Of a DNA stretch of 64,000 nt, positions 43,688-53,421 are shown piece by piece. The stretch is from CAIRTM01 sp963723235 (GTDB lineage Bacteria > Desulfobacterota > WTBG01 > CAIYCZ01 > CAIRTM01), in assembly GCA_963723235.1 (NCBI GenBank), contig CAVRPV010000006.1, forward strand, positions 1-64,000, written 5' to 3'. The first letter of the stretch is position 1, and each line of letters opens with the position of its first letter. Made by a program: the position numbers and the translations under genes. The notes under the pieces were generated by a model, which saw only the letters and a program-made list of their open reading frames with translations, made no database searches and had not been told where the DNA came from.

Positions 43688-45931
43688 TTACAAGCGCGAA
43701 TTAGCGGGGGTATTCGTTATCGTAACCTCCAGGGGACGCAGGGTATCAAGGTGTACATCGCGCTGCGGAAAGGCGATGACAATGCCCGCCTCGCGGAACA
43801 GCTCCTCGATACGGAACCTGATGTCGCTTGAGAGTATGCGTATCTCCATCATGCCCCGCATCATCAGCCAGAAATGGACCTCGAACATCATGGCATTATC
43901 ACCGAAAGCATTCAACAGCACGAACGGCTTCGGTTTTTTTTGCACTTTCGGATGTTCTTCGGCTGCCTTGAGCATGAGGCGCTCCACCTCCCGGACCGGA
44001 GTGCCGTACACCACGCCCGCAGAAACATTCGCCCTGACTATCTTGTCGGAGAGCGTCCAGTTGATGATGTTTTTTTCCAGAAAACTGCTGTTGGGCACAA
44101 GGATATGCACATTTTCGCCTGTGCGTATGCGCGTGCAGCGCGCGCCGATCTCCTCGACGCGGGCGAAATGCCCTTCAACCTCAATCATGTCGTCGACTTT
44201 AATCGGTCGCTCCGCCATGATGACCAGTCCGCTGATAAAGTTGTTGATAAGGTTCTGCGCGCCGAAACCAATACCGATGGCAACGGCACCGCCCAAAAAG
44301 GTAAAAACCGTCAAGGGAATGTTGACCAGGCGGAATGACAGGAGGGCGACGAGTATAATGGCACAATAAAAAAGAAGCTTGTTTATGGCCGCGACAGCGC
44401 CTGACTCCAGGCGGGTTCGCTGGAGCAGCCTCACGATGACGATGGCGATAAAATATTTCGCCGCGACAATGCCTAAAATTAGTATCAGAAGCGCACTGAC
44501 GACTTTGCTCACCGTAATCGCTTCATCGCCGAAGGCCCAGAGTTCGAAGTTCCACACGGCCCTTAGCTGAGCGGCAAGCTCTTCCCTGCGCATGCCCGGG
44601 CCAGCCTGTTTCATCTCAGCGGAGAGGTCGTCTGACAGACGGCGGAGCAGGGGCTTGCCGGCCATGAGACTGCTGAGATAGTCCATGCTGCAGGTGCGCA
44701 GCGTCTCCAAAGCACTCAGGCGGTTCTGCAGCCCCTCTTTAAGCTGCGGATCGTGATTTTCCTCCAGTGACATCCGGCCGGCTGAAATGCGCTGGAGCAG
44801 ATTGGCATGAAAAGTCTGCTGATTTTCCAGGTAATAGTCCAGAAACGCGTGCATGCGCTCGGCGCTTTCACGCCACTCCCGCAGCGTTTCATAATCCACC
44901 TCGTTGTTGATAAGCTCGAAGCGCCACTGCCAGATCTGCTGTTTGCGGTTCAAAAGGGTCACCATTGATTCGGTGAATTCCAGGCTTTTGGACCAGGTTT
45001 CATCCCATGCATCAAGCGCAACGGCATGACGCTCGGGCCCGCCCTCGGCCGTATTCGCCCGCGCGATATCCTCCCGGACAGCGGCCTGTTTGCGCAGAAT
45101 AGACTGTATCTTCTTCTGCAGCCCCGCAAGTTCCCTGTCAACAGCATCCGTTACCGCCTGTAGATTCTTTCTGTCAAAAACAACCCGGCCGCGCACCTGT
45201 TCAAGCAGCCTGTTCGCGGCCTGCAGCCGCATTCCGGCATTGTCCTGCTCCAGCAGATGATTCTCCAGGCTTACCTTCTGCAGATCAATTTGAGCGCGGT
45301 CAAGCTCAAGCTTTGTCTCCGCATTTGCCATGTCCCTCAGGACCCGCTGCCGGTCTTCCTCATCGGAGGGTTGCGCCATATTCTCCCGCAGAAGGCGCAA
45401 GTCCCGCTGGCTTTTCTCAAGATCGGTACGGAGTGTCTCAAGGCTCTTTTTGGCCTGGCGTATGCCCAGGTCAGCCGCGTCCCCGGCCTGCTGGGCTTCA
45501 AATGCCTGCCTGAGCAGATCATCATAGATGCTCAACTGATACGGCGGCTTTTCGGAAAGCTGCGAGGACGAAGGATCATTTTCTTCCTGCTTCAGCGAGA
45601 CCTGCTCGCGGGCCAGCATTTCCTTCTTGCCCAGAGCGTTCAGAGTGAGGGCGTAGGTGCTTTTAACCAGTTTCAGCCGCAGGGTCTGCTCCTGCATATC
45701 TGAGCGCTCCGGATCGGTCATGCCGTCCTGAGAGCGATCGGCCTCGGCTGCGGCGATACGTCCGGTGATCGCATCCACCTTTTCCTGCAGCGCCGCTGCG
45801 GTAATGTCCTGCGCTTGTGCCAGAGCCGGGGCTGGCGTATCCGCCGGCTTCAAAGCGAACTGAGCCGCCACTTCGCCGCCCGTGCACAGCAGCAGCATGC
45901 AGAGCGCGAACACATTCACGAGGGTTTTCAT
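43688..45931 (-). CDS. MscS-family mechanosensitive channel with long periplasmic coiled-coil domain
   Basis: A 747-residue protein. It starts at the ATG at 45,931 (AAGGA site) with a signal peptide (KTLVNVFALCMLLLCTG). Residues about 35-440 are helical, with repeated coiled-coil text (QEKVDAITGRIAAAEADR, LDRAQIDLQKVSLENHLL). Transmembrane segments follow near 490-580, and the pore helix and β-domain of MscS read AVAIGIGFGAQNLINNFISG, LVIMAERPIKVDDMIEVEG. The layout is like the large MscK/YbdG relatives that gate on membrane tension. It faces the sulfotransferase gene, 24 bases away. Confidence 0.9.
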   Translation of the reverse strand: MKTLVNVFALCMLLLCTGGEVAAQFALKPADTPAPALAQAQDITAAALQEKVDAITGRIAAAEADRSQDGMTDPERSDMQEQTLRLKLVKSTYALTLNALGKKEMLAREQVSLKQEENDPSSSQLSEKPPYQLSIYDDLLRQAFEAQQAGDAADLGIRQAKKSLETLRTDLEKSQRDLRLLRENMAQPSDEEDRQRVLRDMANAETKLELDRAQIDLQKVSLENHLLEQDNAGMRLQAANRLLEQVRGRVVFDRKNLQAVTDAVDRELAGLQKKIQSILRKQAAVREDIARANTAEGGPERHAVALDAWDETWSKSLEFTESMVTLLNRKQQIWQWRFELINNEVDYETLREWRESAERMHAFLDYYLENQQTFHANLLQRISAGRMSLEENHDPQLKEGLQNRLSALETLRTCSMDYLSSLMAGKPLLRRLSDDLSAEMKQAGPGMRREELAAQLRAVWNFELWAFGDEAITVSKVVSALLILILGIVAAKYFIAIVIVRLLQRTRLESGAVAAINKLLFYCAIILVALLSFRLVNIPLTVFTFLGGAVAIGIGFGAQNLINNFISGLVIMAERPIKVDDMIEVEGHFARVEEIGARCTRIRTGENVHILVPNSSFLEKNIINWTLSDKIVRANVSAGVVYGTPVREVERLMLKAAEEHPKVQKKPKPFVLLNAFGDNAMMFEVHFWLMMRGMMEIRILSSDIRFRIEELFREAGIVIAFPQRDVHLDTLRPLEVTITNTPANSRL

Positions 45932-46105
45932 TGATTTTCCTTTACCAATATGTGCGTTGAGAATAAATGCGCCGTCCCGATACAGGTTCCGCATCCGGGC
46001 AACCCGGTACACGCACCGATGTCATAGAGTGCTTATACAATGAACGTTATATGGATGCAATTAAAGAATAAAAACCGCGGGTTCTGTGGCCGCCGCTTGT
46101 TTGTC

Positions 46106-47749
46106 TCACGCAGCCTGAATGCAGCGCTCGGACTTGCTGAGATAGTATTCATAGCTGCCCTCATAGATGATCATCTCGCCGTGGTCGATCTCAAACACAC
46201 GGTCCACAAGAGAGCGCAGGAAATACCGGTCGTGGCTCACCAGCACCACGGTACCGGTAAATTTGGCCAGCGCCTGCAGCAGAATCTGGCGCGACTGGAA
46301 ATCAAGATGGTTGGTGGGCTCATCAAGAATCAGCAGGTTTAAGGGCCGGGCAAGAAGCGTTGCCAGCACCACCCTGCTCTTCTCCCCTCCCGAGAGAGCT
46401 TGATGCGCTTCTCGACTGCATCGCCCTGAAACAGAAAGGCCGCGCAGAGGTTCCTGACCACGCCGATATTCTGCCATGGGGATGGCGTCCTGCACGGTCT
46501 CATGCACGGTTTTCTCGGGATCGAGCACATCCATGGCATGCTGGCTGAAATAGCCGGGGATAACATTCGCGCCGATGCGTGAGGCTGCCGGTTGTGGGCT
46601 CGGTCTGGCCTGCCAGCACTTTCAGAAAGGTCGACTTGCCCGCGCCGTTGACGCCCACCACGGCAATCTTGTCCTGCCGCCGGATGGTGCCCGACACGCC
46701 GCCGAAGACGGATTTTTCTCACGCCGTCATCACTGCTGCCATACTTTGCCGAGACTCATCGATGCGGGCCACATCATCGCCCGAGCGCGGCGGCTCGGCA
46801 AACTCGAACGATACCACGCGCTGCTCGGGCGGCAGCTCGATGCGCTCGATCTTCTCTATTTTCTTCACCCGCGACTGCACCTGCGAGGCATGCGAGGCCC
46901 GGGCCGCAAAGCGCGCGATGAAGTCCTCTTCCTTGGCAAGCATGTCCTGCTGCCGGCGGTAGCTGGCGAGCAATTGCTCGCGCCTGATCTCGCGCTCGCG
47001 CAGATAAAAATCATAATTGCCCGAATAGGTGGTGAGGCGTCTGGTTGGCAACCTCGATAATGCGCGACACGATGCGGTTCATGAAATCATGATCATGGCA
47101 GGTCATGAGCAGCGCGCCCTTGAACTGCGTGACGATCCAGTCCTCGAGCCAGACGATGGACTCAAGATCAAGATGGTTGGTGGGCTCATCAAGCAGCAGC
47201 ACATCAGGGTTGATGGTCAGAATTTTCGCAAGCTCAATGCGCATTTTCCAGCCGCCGCTGAATGACTCAACGGGCCGGTCATAATCATCCGGGCCGATGC
47301 CAAGGCCGGTCAAGCACGGTCTGGGCGCGCGACTCAAGGTCATAGCCGCCGCTGTGCTCGAAGCTGCTCAACAGCATTGCCGTAGCGCTCCAGCAGTTCC
47401 GCCATGGCCTCATCATCCATGGGCCGGGCCATGGCCTGCTCCATGGCGCGAATTTCCTCTCCCAGGCTCATCACATCACCCACGGCGGACATGACCTCGG
47501 CCAAGGGCCGAGCGGCCTGCCATATCGCCCGACATCCTGGGAGAAATAGCCGATTTTTGTGCGCTTCGGGCAGGAAATATCGCCCGCATCCGCCTCTTCC
47601 TGGCCGGTAATCAGACGGAATACGGTAGTCTTGCCTGCGCCGTTGGGCCCCACAAGGCCCGTGCGCGTGCCGGGCAGTATCTGAAGGCTCGCGTTCTTGA
47701 AAAGGATCTGCGAGCCGTGCTGCTTGCTGATATTGGTAATATGAATCAC
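46106..47749 (-). pseudogene. ABC-F family ATPase broken by about seven frameshifts
   Basis: All parts of a roughly 540-residue ABC-F protein can be read in alternating frames: the first Walker A (GLVGPNGAGKTTVFRL), a linker (EEIRAMEQAMARPMDDEAM), the first signature SGGWKMRIELAKIL with LLLDEPTNHLDLESIVWLED, the second Walker A (VVGVNGAGKSTFLKVL), the second SGGEKSRVVLATLLARPLNL and LILDEPTNHLDF. Shifts lie near 47,515, 47,375, 47,320, 47,040, 46,720, 46,580 and 46,410. ABC-F proteins act on the ribosome in translation or antibiotic protection. Density of shifts exceeds that of neighbours, so either sequence quality dips here or the gene is decaying. Confidence 0.8.
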
Positions 47750-47922
47750 TAAAAACTCCCTTATTAAAAATCATCAATTATACCACCGGTTGACTGAAGC
47801 GACAAGGCATTTAAGGACTGGCAGGCTCCGGAGGAACTGCGAAACCCACAGGGGACTGGTAAACAACATACGACTCACGAAGATGTTCAACCTCATTGCC
47901 CGGCACTATCTCTGCACAGCCC

Positions 47923-47951
47923 TTGACAAATACATGCCGTAGTTCTATAGA
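47923..47951 (+). promoter_or_regulatory. Sigma-70 promoter of the 48,005 gene
   Basis: TTGACA (47,923-47,928), exactly 17 bases, then TATAGA (47,946-47,951). It is 50 bases upstream of the ribosome-binding site GGAGG. A CTATA ... TATAG pair (47,945-47,963) overlaps the -10 box. Confidence 0.75.
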
Positions 47952-48004
47952 GTGAAGGTATAGCACCACCAACACTCTATCCAATATATCAATGGAGGTC
48001 GATG

Positions 48005-48445
48005 ATGGCAAAGAATGCTCTGCAGCAAAGCGTCGTTGAATTAATCGAGAAAAACCACTATTCGAAACTTATTACCTTCGGGCCGGATAATGCGCCCCGC
48101 GGAAGGATCATGACCAACCTGCCCCTTGGAAAAGATATGGTAATCTGGTTTGCCACGGGACTGAGCACCAGCAAGATAAAGGATATCAGGAAAAACCCCA
48201 ATGTAAGCGTTTTTGTCGATGACCCCGATGATATGACCAACGCCTCAATTGCCGGAAAAGCAGAGATTATAACCACCCCCGCTCTGCTCAAAAAATTCTG
48301 GCAGGAACCTTTCGGGTTCTTCTTTCCCGGCGGGCCAACGGATCCCAACTATTGCCTGCTCAAGATTACCCCTAAAAAGGTGGAGTACCTCAAGCCCGGG
48401 CCGATGTTTCTTCAAAACCGCGTGAGGTTGACCATTAAGATGTAA
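48005..48445 (+). CDS. Pyridoxamine 5'-phosphate oxidase-like FMN-binding family protein
   Basis: A 146-residue protein with the split-barrel signature: KLITFGPDNAPRGRIMTNLP, VIWFATGLSTSKIKDIRKNP, NVSVFVDDPDD and ITPKKVEYLKPGP. The family binds FMN, F420 or heme and often acts in redox stress. GGAGG lies 11-8 bases before the ATG pair 48,002/48,005. A good promoter lies upstream. The specific activity is unknown. Confidence 0.85.
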   Translation: MAKNALQQSVVELIEKNHYSKLITFGPDNAPRGRIMTNLPLGKDMVIWFATGLSTSKIKDIRKNPNVSVFVDDPDDMTNASIAGKAEIITTPALLKKFWQEPFGFFFPGGPTDPNYCLLKITPKKVEYLKPGPMFLQNRVRLTIKM

Positions 48446-48532
48446 TCACAAACAGACCCAAGAGAAGGGCCCTCACCGGAGATTTGCAGGGATATACAAT
48501 AAAGGTTTGCTGTCGGACAAATAATTTCAAAT

Positions 48533-48559
48533 TTCTATACTATATAACGAGGTATAGAA
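48533..48559. promoter_or_regulatory. Inverted repeat in the promoter area of the 48,593 gene
   Basis: TTCTATAC (48,533-48,540) and GTATAGAA (48,552-48,559) are perfect 8-bp arms 11 bases apart. A -35-like CGGACA (48,514-48,519) with TATACT (48,536-48,541) 16 bases later places the left arm on the -10 box, so it may be an operator. Confidence 0.4.
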
Positions 48560-48592
48560 TACACCCAACACTACAACAGAGGAGGAGCAGCA

Positions 48593-49147
48593 ATGAATGC
48601 GAAAGAATATTTCAGCAATGCCAATGGCAAGGGATTTCTCGCAACTTCAAATGCAAAGGGCGAAGTGAATATCGCAGTATACTCCCGGCCGATAGTGCAG
48701 GAAAACGGCCAATTTGTGTTCGGCATGACCGATCGCCTCACCCACGCCAATGTGCAGGAAAACGGCAAGGCAGTATATGCGTTCATAGAAGAGAAGGGCT
48801 TCGGCGGCAAACGGTTCTATCTGAACCTGACAAAAGATGATAACACCGGACCGCTGCTTGAACAAATCAGGCGCATGACGGACCAGTGTCTGCACCCGGG
48901 CGCCGGTAAGGCCGTAAAGTATGTTGTGACCTTCAAGGTCAACAAGGAACTGCCCCTTATCTGCGCGGAGTGCCCAGGCGACCATACACAACACCTGTGC
49001 GAGATTGCGGGCACTGAACGCTTTGCCCTCATCAAGGCGCTTGCAACGCAACCCGACTTCATGTGCATGAACTGCGGCAGAATGGCCGACAAGGCCGAAA
49101 GCCTCTGCAATCCCATGGCCATGGAAGACATACCGGGATCACATTAA
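48593..49147 (+). CDS. PPOX-type flavin-binding protein with C-terminal zinc-ribbon
   Basis: A 184-residue protein. Residues 1-125 are a split-barrel domain of the pyridoxamine-oxidase class (GFLATSNAKGEVNIAVYSRP, FVFGMTDRLTHANVQENGKA, KAVKYVVTFKVNKEL). The C-terminal 60 residues are cysteine-rich: CAECPGDHTQHLCEIAGTER and DFMCMNCGRMADKAESLCNP. AGGAGG precedes the ATG at 48,593. It shares its ribbon with the protein at 35,064. Probably a redox or metal-sensing protein, by inference. Confidence 0.78.
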   Translation: MNAKEYFSNANGKGFLATSNAKGEVNIAVYSRPIVQENGQFVFGMTDRLTHANVQENGKAVYAFIEEKGFGGKRFYLNLTKDDNTGPLLEQIRRMTDQCLHPGAGKAVKYVVTFKVNKELPLICAECPGDHTQHLCEIAGTERFALIKALATQPDFMCMNCGRMADKAESLCNPMAMEDIPGSH

Positions 49148-49158
49148 ACTGGGAGCGT

Positions 49159-49189
49159 GCGGCGGGCACCTGTTGCCCGCCGCTTTTTT
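49159..49189 (+). terminator. Intrinsic terminator after the 48,593 gene
   Basis: Perfect 10-bp stem GCGGCGGGCA / TGCCCGCCGC with a 5-base loop and a run of six T. It also lies just past the stop of the convergent SOUL gene at 49,200, where an A run could serve the other strand. Confidence 0.9.
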
Positions 49190-49199
49190 ATCAAAAAAA

Positions 49200-49761
49200 C
49201 TATTCCGCCTTTTTCTCCAGAGCTGTCACGGGAATATGCACCTCGGAGTGCTTCATAAACCAGGGCACAAACGGAGCGTCCCAGTACACGGCATAAGCCT
49301 CTCCATTTGACTGATAGCTGCGGATTCTCCTGCAGCCAGATGGTAAGCTTTTCCCTGTTGGTTTCAAACTGCTTTTTCGAATAACTCCCCCTGATGCCGA
49401 TCGACGCGACCATTCGCTCCGGCACATTCACCACCTTCACGTTGCCCTGGTCGGTCAGCTCTTTTTCAATGTCGCTGCTGCCCACGTAAAATTTCATCTG
49501 GGCTTTCTCGATCTGCGCTTCTACGGGCACGGTCATAGAAACTTGATTGGAGCTTATATAGCGGAAGAGAACCCTGAACATGCCGTTGTTGCCGTCAAAA
49601 TAATCGCCGGGTGCTTCCGCAACCATAAGCTTTGCGGCCGGTATGGTTTTGATTTCAATCGTGCCGTTGGGCGTCTTTGAATACGCAGCCTCATAGGCTG
49701 AACCGGTCTTCGCCATACACAACACTCCTATAAAAAGTACTACAATAGATTTTTTCAGCAT
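49200..49761 (-). CDS. SOUL heme-binding family protein with signal peptide, one frameshift
   Basis: About 187 residues from the ATG at 49,761 (MLKKSIVVLFIGVLCMA signal). SOUL signatures: TIEIKTIPAAKLMVAEAPGD, FRVLFRYISSNQVSMTVPVE, VNVPERMVASIGIRGSYSKK. After a shift near 49,305 it ends NGEAYAVYWDAPFVPWFMKH and SEVHIPV, the normal C-terminus. The family binds heme or other tetrapyrroles. The 325-base stretch upstream (49,762-50,086) carries only a short hairpin repeat (49,885-49,965). Confidence 0.85.
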
Positions 49762-50086
49762 GAAACATCCTCCCATATGTTTGTAGTGTTGTCTACACCT
49801 TCTACTATAGCATATACCGCTTGAATGCAAGGTGGCGGATTCATTTATGAGCTATGGGACATAACGTTGAACCGGAAAAAAATACACTGCCACTCCGGTG
49901 AAAACCGGAGTCCAGTCTTTTTATAACTAAATAAAACTGGATTCCGGCTTCCGCCGCAATGACAAACAAATGGAACAAAGGGGCGTGGCAAAGCTCAACC
50001 TTTTTTTTATTTTTTCCTTTTCAAATCATTGAACATGCACATATACTGTGCCCGGAACCCCTCTTTTTCAAAACTCAGGAGGCAGT

Positions 50087-50947
50087 ATGACCTCGATACC
50101 GCTCTATCCGCATGCATGCGAGCTGACGCTTGATCTGCGCTCCTTTCTGCACAATCGCCTGCGCACGCTACCTGAGCGCGTTTCCGAATTCACCTTCGCT
50201 AACCTCTACCTGTTTCGCGAAAAGCATCAGTACCGGCTCACCATGCTGGCAAACGATCTCCCGGCCATCATCGGCAAAGACGGCAATGACCCTTTCTTCA
50301 TGCTGCCCTTCGGGCTTCCGGATGCCCAAACACTCTCGCAACTCTTCACTGATCACCCCACCATGAAATGCGTGACAGACAGCCAGAAAACAGTACTGGA
50401 ACGTTTGGGGTACACGGTTGTAGAGGACCGCGATAATTTCGACTATCTCTATTGCCGCGCAGATCTCGCGAATTTGCAGGGCCGCAAATTTTCAAAAAAA
50501 CGCAACATGGTCAATGCCTTTATCAACAATAACGAATATACGGGCAAGCCGCTTTTAGACGAACACATCCCTGAGGCCCTGAGCATCCTTGAGCAATGGA
50601 AGGAAGAGCATGGCGAGGAGGGCGACTACGGAGCCGCCCGCGAAGCTTTGGAGAAATCATGGGACCTGCAGCTCTGCGGCGGCATCTATTATGTGGAGAA
50701 TCGCCCCGCAGCCTACAGCCTGGGGGAGGAGCTTGCAAACAGCACCTGTTTTGTCATTCACTTCGAAAAAGCGGTGCAGGGTTACAAAGGACTCTACCAG
50801 TTTATCAATCAATCCTTTGCCGCGATACTGCCCGGCATCTACGACACTATCAACCGCGAACAGGATCTGGGTGACGAGGGTCTGCGCCATGCCAAGGAAA
50901 GCTACCAGCCCTCGGGATTCGTGAAGAAATACCGCGCCGGAGAATAA
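50087..50947 (+). CDS. DUF2156 (phosphatidylglycerol lysyltransferase C-terminal-like) protein
   Basis: A 286-residue protein starting at the ATG at 50,087 after GGAGG. It has two GNAT-like halves: FTFANLYLFREKHQYRLTML near 45 and CGGIYYVENRPAAYSLGEEL, CFVIHFEKAVQGYKGLYQFI, YINREQD-type text (INREQDLGDEGLRHAKESYQ, PSGFVKKY) near the end. These are the conserved features of the domain that transfers aminoacyl groups from tRNA in MprF; stand-alone versions are of unknown substrate. Confidence 0.85.
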   Translation: MTSIPLYPHACELTLDLRSFLHNRLRTLPERVSEFTFANLYLFREKHQYRLTMLANDLPAIIGKDGNDPFFMLPFGLPDAQTLSQLFTDHPTMKCVTDSQKTVLERLGYTVVEDRDNFDYLYCRADLANLQGRKFSKKRNMVNAFINNNEYTGKPLLDEHIPEALSILEQWKEEHGEEGDYGAAREALEKSWDLQLCGGIYYVENRPAAYSLGEELANSTCFVIHFEKAVQGYKGLYQFINQSFAAILPGIYDTINREQDLGDEGLRHAKESYQPSGFVKKYRAGE

Positions 50948-51109
50948 AAAGACTTACTGTAAGGGCAGCCCCCGAGCATATCAGGGTCAAACCTACACTA
51001 TTGACTGGCAAAATATCAGAGGGCCATACCAGGAAATTTTGATGCTGCATTGTATCTATGCTGTTACGGGTATACTATCGCTATGTACTCCCTTTGAGCT
51101 GACATTACT

Positions 51110-51556
51110 ATGAGCAACGATACACATTACACAAACAACCCCCTGCACGGTGTTGATTTGAAAAGCCTGGTCATTGAAATGGTAGATCAGTATGGCTTTG
51201 AGATACTTTTTGCCTATTTAAATATCAATTGTTTTAAGACCAATCCAAGCATTGATTCCAGTGTGAAGTTTCTAAAAAAAACGGATTGGGCGCGTGAAAA
51301 AGTTGAAGCCTTCTATTTGTATGAGTTTAAAAACTTACCCAGGGCATCTTCTGAACAGTTTTTATTGCCTCCGAGAGAGCGGATTATTCCAAAAGACCAG
51401 GCACCGCGTAAACCTAAGAAGCTGAGCTTAGAAGATGCTGAGCGGTTGCGCGAAAAGCGTGCAACTAAGTCAGCTGCACAAAAACAGTGGGCAGAGCAGC
51501 GTCCGGGAAAGAGTATCGATCCATGCTCTAATCGGAAAATAAAACCTAAGCGATGA
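51110..51556 (+). CDS. VF530 (DUF2132) family DNA-binding protein with basic tail
   Basis: A 148-residue protein. The N-terminal 65 residues match the VF530 fold: NPLHGVDLKSLVIEMVDQYG, NINCFKTNPSIDSSVKFLKK, TDWAREKVEAFYLYEF. The rest is a lysine/arginine-rich tail (RKPKKLSLEDAERLREKRAT, RKIKPKR), usual for small nucleic-acid-binding proteins. Function unknown. Confidence 0.85.
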   Translation: MSNDTHYTNNPLHGVDLKSLVIEMVDQYGFEILFAYLNINCFKTNPSIDSSVKFLKKTDWAREKVEAFYLYEFKNLPRASSEQFLLPPRERIIPKDQAPRKPKKLSLEDAERLREKRATKSAAQKQWAEQRPGKSIDPCSNRKIKPKR

Positions 51557-51607
51557 CGGAATCAAAAAGGTACCGATTTATTTCCTGATCAAACCACGAG
51601 GAGCATT

Positions 51608-52030
51608 ATGACTCATTCAAACGAAACGCATCTCACGTCAGTCGGCTACATCCTGTGGATCTTCGGATTTACGGGGTCACACCGTTTTTACTACGGCAGG
51701 CCTATTACCGGAACCATCTGGTTCTTTACGTTTGGGCTCCTGCTTATCGGCTGGATCGTCGATCTTTTTCTCATTCCGTCCATGGCCCGCAAGGCCGACA
51801 GCAGGTATTGCAGCGGCGATCTCGACTACACGGTTGCATGGTTTCTGCTGACATTTCTGGGGCTGTTCGGCATACACCGATTTTATATGGAGAAATGGAT
51901 TACGGGGATAGTCTACCTGCTGACGGGAGGCATTTTCGGCCTCGGGTACCTCTATGATCTATGGACCTTAAACGATCAGGTAACGGTACTCAACAGCCGG
52001 AAGAAATCCGAGGGCACCATACTGGTTTAA
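51608..52030 (+). CDS. TM2 domain membrane protein (two TM2 repeats)
   Basis: A 140-residue protein with two copies of the TM2 hairpin. Repeat 1: WIFGFTGSHRFYYGRPITGT, GLLLIGWIVDLFLIP. Repeat 2: TFLGLFGIHRFYMEKWITGI, GGIFGLGYLYDLWTL. The G-x-H-R-F-Y motif lies in both loops. Role unknown. GAGGAG precedes the ATG. The following 460 bases (52,031-52,490) contain no gene I can support. Confidence 0.85.
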   Translation: MTHSNETHLTSVGYILWIFGFTGSHRFYYGRPITGTIWFFTFGLLLIGWIVDLFLIPSMARKADSRYCSGDLDYTVAWFLLTFLGLFGIHRFYMEKWITGIVYLLTGGIFGLGYLYDLWTLNDQVTVLNSRKKSEGTILV

Positions 52031-52490
52031 TTGATTTTTTTCAAAATAACAATAGCGGCTATTTTATGTTACCCTGCCCTGCCGTGCTACATTCAGCTAA
52101 ACACTTCAGGAAGGCAACAATGCGCAATGCTGCAATAGACTGCAAACTCACGAGAAGATTTCTCAGTCGCTGCGCTCACCCGAAATGGCAGACAAACGCT
52201 GCCTGCCGTATTACAACTCACTTATTTTTCGGTTCCCTGCTGCTTTTCCACCTTGCCTGCTTGCCCAGGCAAGATATGCAAAGAAGCCAAACAACACGCC
52301 TACGAAACAAAATGCTATAAGGTCCTGCAGGTTCATTATTACCTCCGTTTATTGCACTCGTTCTCAGCGCGCCGATAAAACTAAGAGCGCCAGACGCTCA
52401 TGGTTTCACGCGTTTCTACAGCAGCCTGATCCTGCTCGACAGATTTCCATTTCCTTAACGATTCTGCTGCTTTGTTTGCCATGGCCTCCG

Positions 52491-52873
52491 CTATACCTTA
52501 ACGTCGAAACAGAAAACCGCTTTGTGTAGTACCGCGCTGCTGTCGACCCAGCTCAGTTCGATTCGGTACGACGTGGTTCCCTCTTTCGACAGGCTGATAT
52601 CGGTTACGCTGTTTCGTGCAATCCTTCCGATTTCAGCGCCAATTACTCCTTTGACGATCACGAAGTCGCTCTCGGTAACGGCGCAGGAGACAACTTCCTC
52701 TGGATCCGGCTGTCCGGGAAGGCCTTGAACATACGGCCCATGCGAAACCGTTCTGTCATTTCAGGCTCTTTTGCCTGTTCTGATTCTGCCCCGGTAGTTT
52801 TACCCGACTTCCTATAAATAAAAAAACACAACAACATCCAACAAATAAAACCAATGCGATGTATCCCATGCGG
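52491..52873 (-). CDS. Membrane-anchored PH-like protein, one frameshift
   Basis: About 127 residues after removing an extra T near 52,765. It starts at the ATG at 52,873 (AAAGGA site) with a transmembrane anchor (YIALVLFVGCCCVFLFIGSR). The C-terminal part (DPEEVVSCAVTESDFVIVKG, VTDISLSKEGTTSYRIELSW) resembles a bacterial pleckstrin-like domain. Two tandem structured repeats lie 118-350 bases upstream on the same strand. Confidence 0.55.
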
Positions 52874-52991
52874 TATTCCTTTTCTATGGCGGCAGAGTAC
52901 CGCCAACGTTTAAATGATATTTTTCATATGCTACATTTCGTCGATTGGGACTCCCGCTGCTTTCCTCCTTTCACATCCTGAGATCGTTAAA

Positions 52992-53075
52992 ATAAAAAAA
53001 GCCGCCCACTGCCTATTGGCAGATAGCGGCCCGACTATCCATATCCTCCGGGGCTTATTATCACCCCGAACCCTA
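52992..53075 (-). ncRNA. Structured repeat copy A with terminator (candidate small RNA or attenuator)
   Basis: 84 bp, identical to copy B at 53,138-53,221. Read on the minus strand it has hairpin CGGGG/CCCCG (arms 53,068-53,064 and 53,053-53,049), then a terminator-like hairpin with paired CTGCC/GGCAG and GCCGC/GCGGC (53,030-53,001) and seven U (53,000-52,994). An alternative stem GATAG (53,039-53,035) with CTATC (53,026-53,022) would break the terminator. No known family was recognised. Confidence 0.5.
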
Positions 53076-53137
53076 GTAAATACGTTTCTTCGTCTGTAAT
53101 ATTTTTTTAAAACAACTTATATCATCCACTTCTCCAC

Positions 53138-53221
53138 ATAAAAAAAGCCGCCCACTGCCTATTGGCAGATAGCGGCCCGACTATCCATATCCTCCGGGGC
53201 TTATTATCACCCCGAACCCTA
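53138..53221 (-). ncRNA. Structured repeat copy B, identical to copy A
   Basis: Exact 84-bp copy, 146 bp away start to start. On the minus strand it is preceded by TTGACA at about 53,279-53,274 with TAAACA after 17 bases, so transcription could start just ahead of it. It lies 201 bases past the stop of the RDD gene. Confidence 0.5.
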
Positions 53222-53421
53222 TGTCAAACTCTTAATTTTTATTTCTACAATGTTTAAACCAATACGACTCAATTGTCAACCCTCAAACAAAAAAAAATAC
53301 GATAGCGTACCGGTTCGCAGTTGCTCCATAAAAAAGCTATGTGCGCATGCGTTGGTTGATGAATTCGAAATAAAAGAAAAAACCCGGTCAGCCTGAAATT
53401 ATTTAAGCGGCCGAGCAGTCA

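Noticed and set aside
52185..52529. 114-residue plus-strand open frame
   Set aside because: Composition and lack of motifs suggest noise; its end is antisense to the PH-like gene.
52992..53221. CRISPR array
   Set aside because: Only two copies, 84 bp each with a terminator-like end and a single 62-bp gap; no cas genes nearby.
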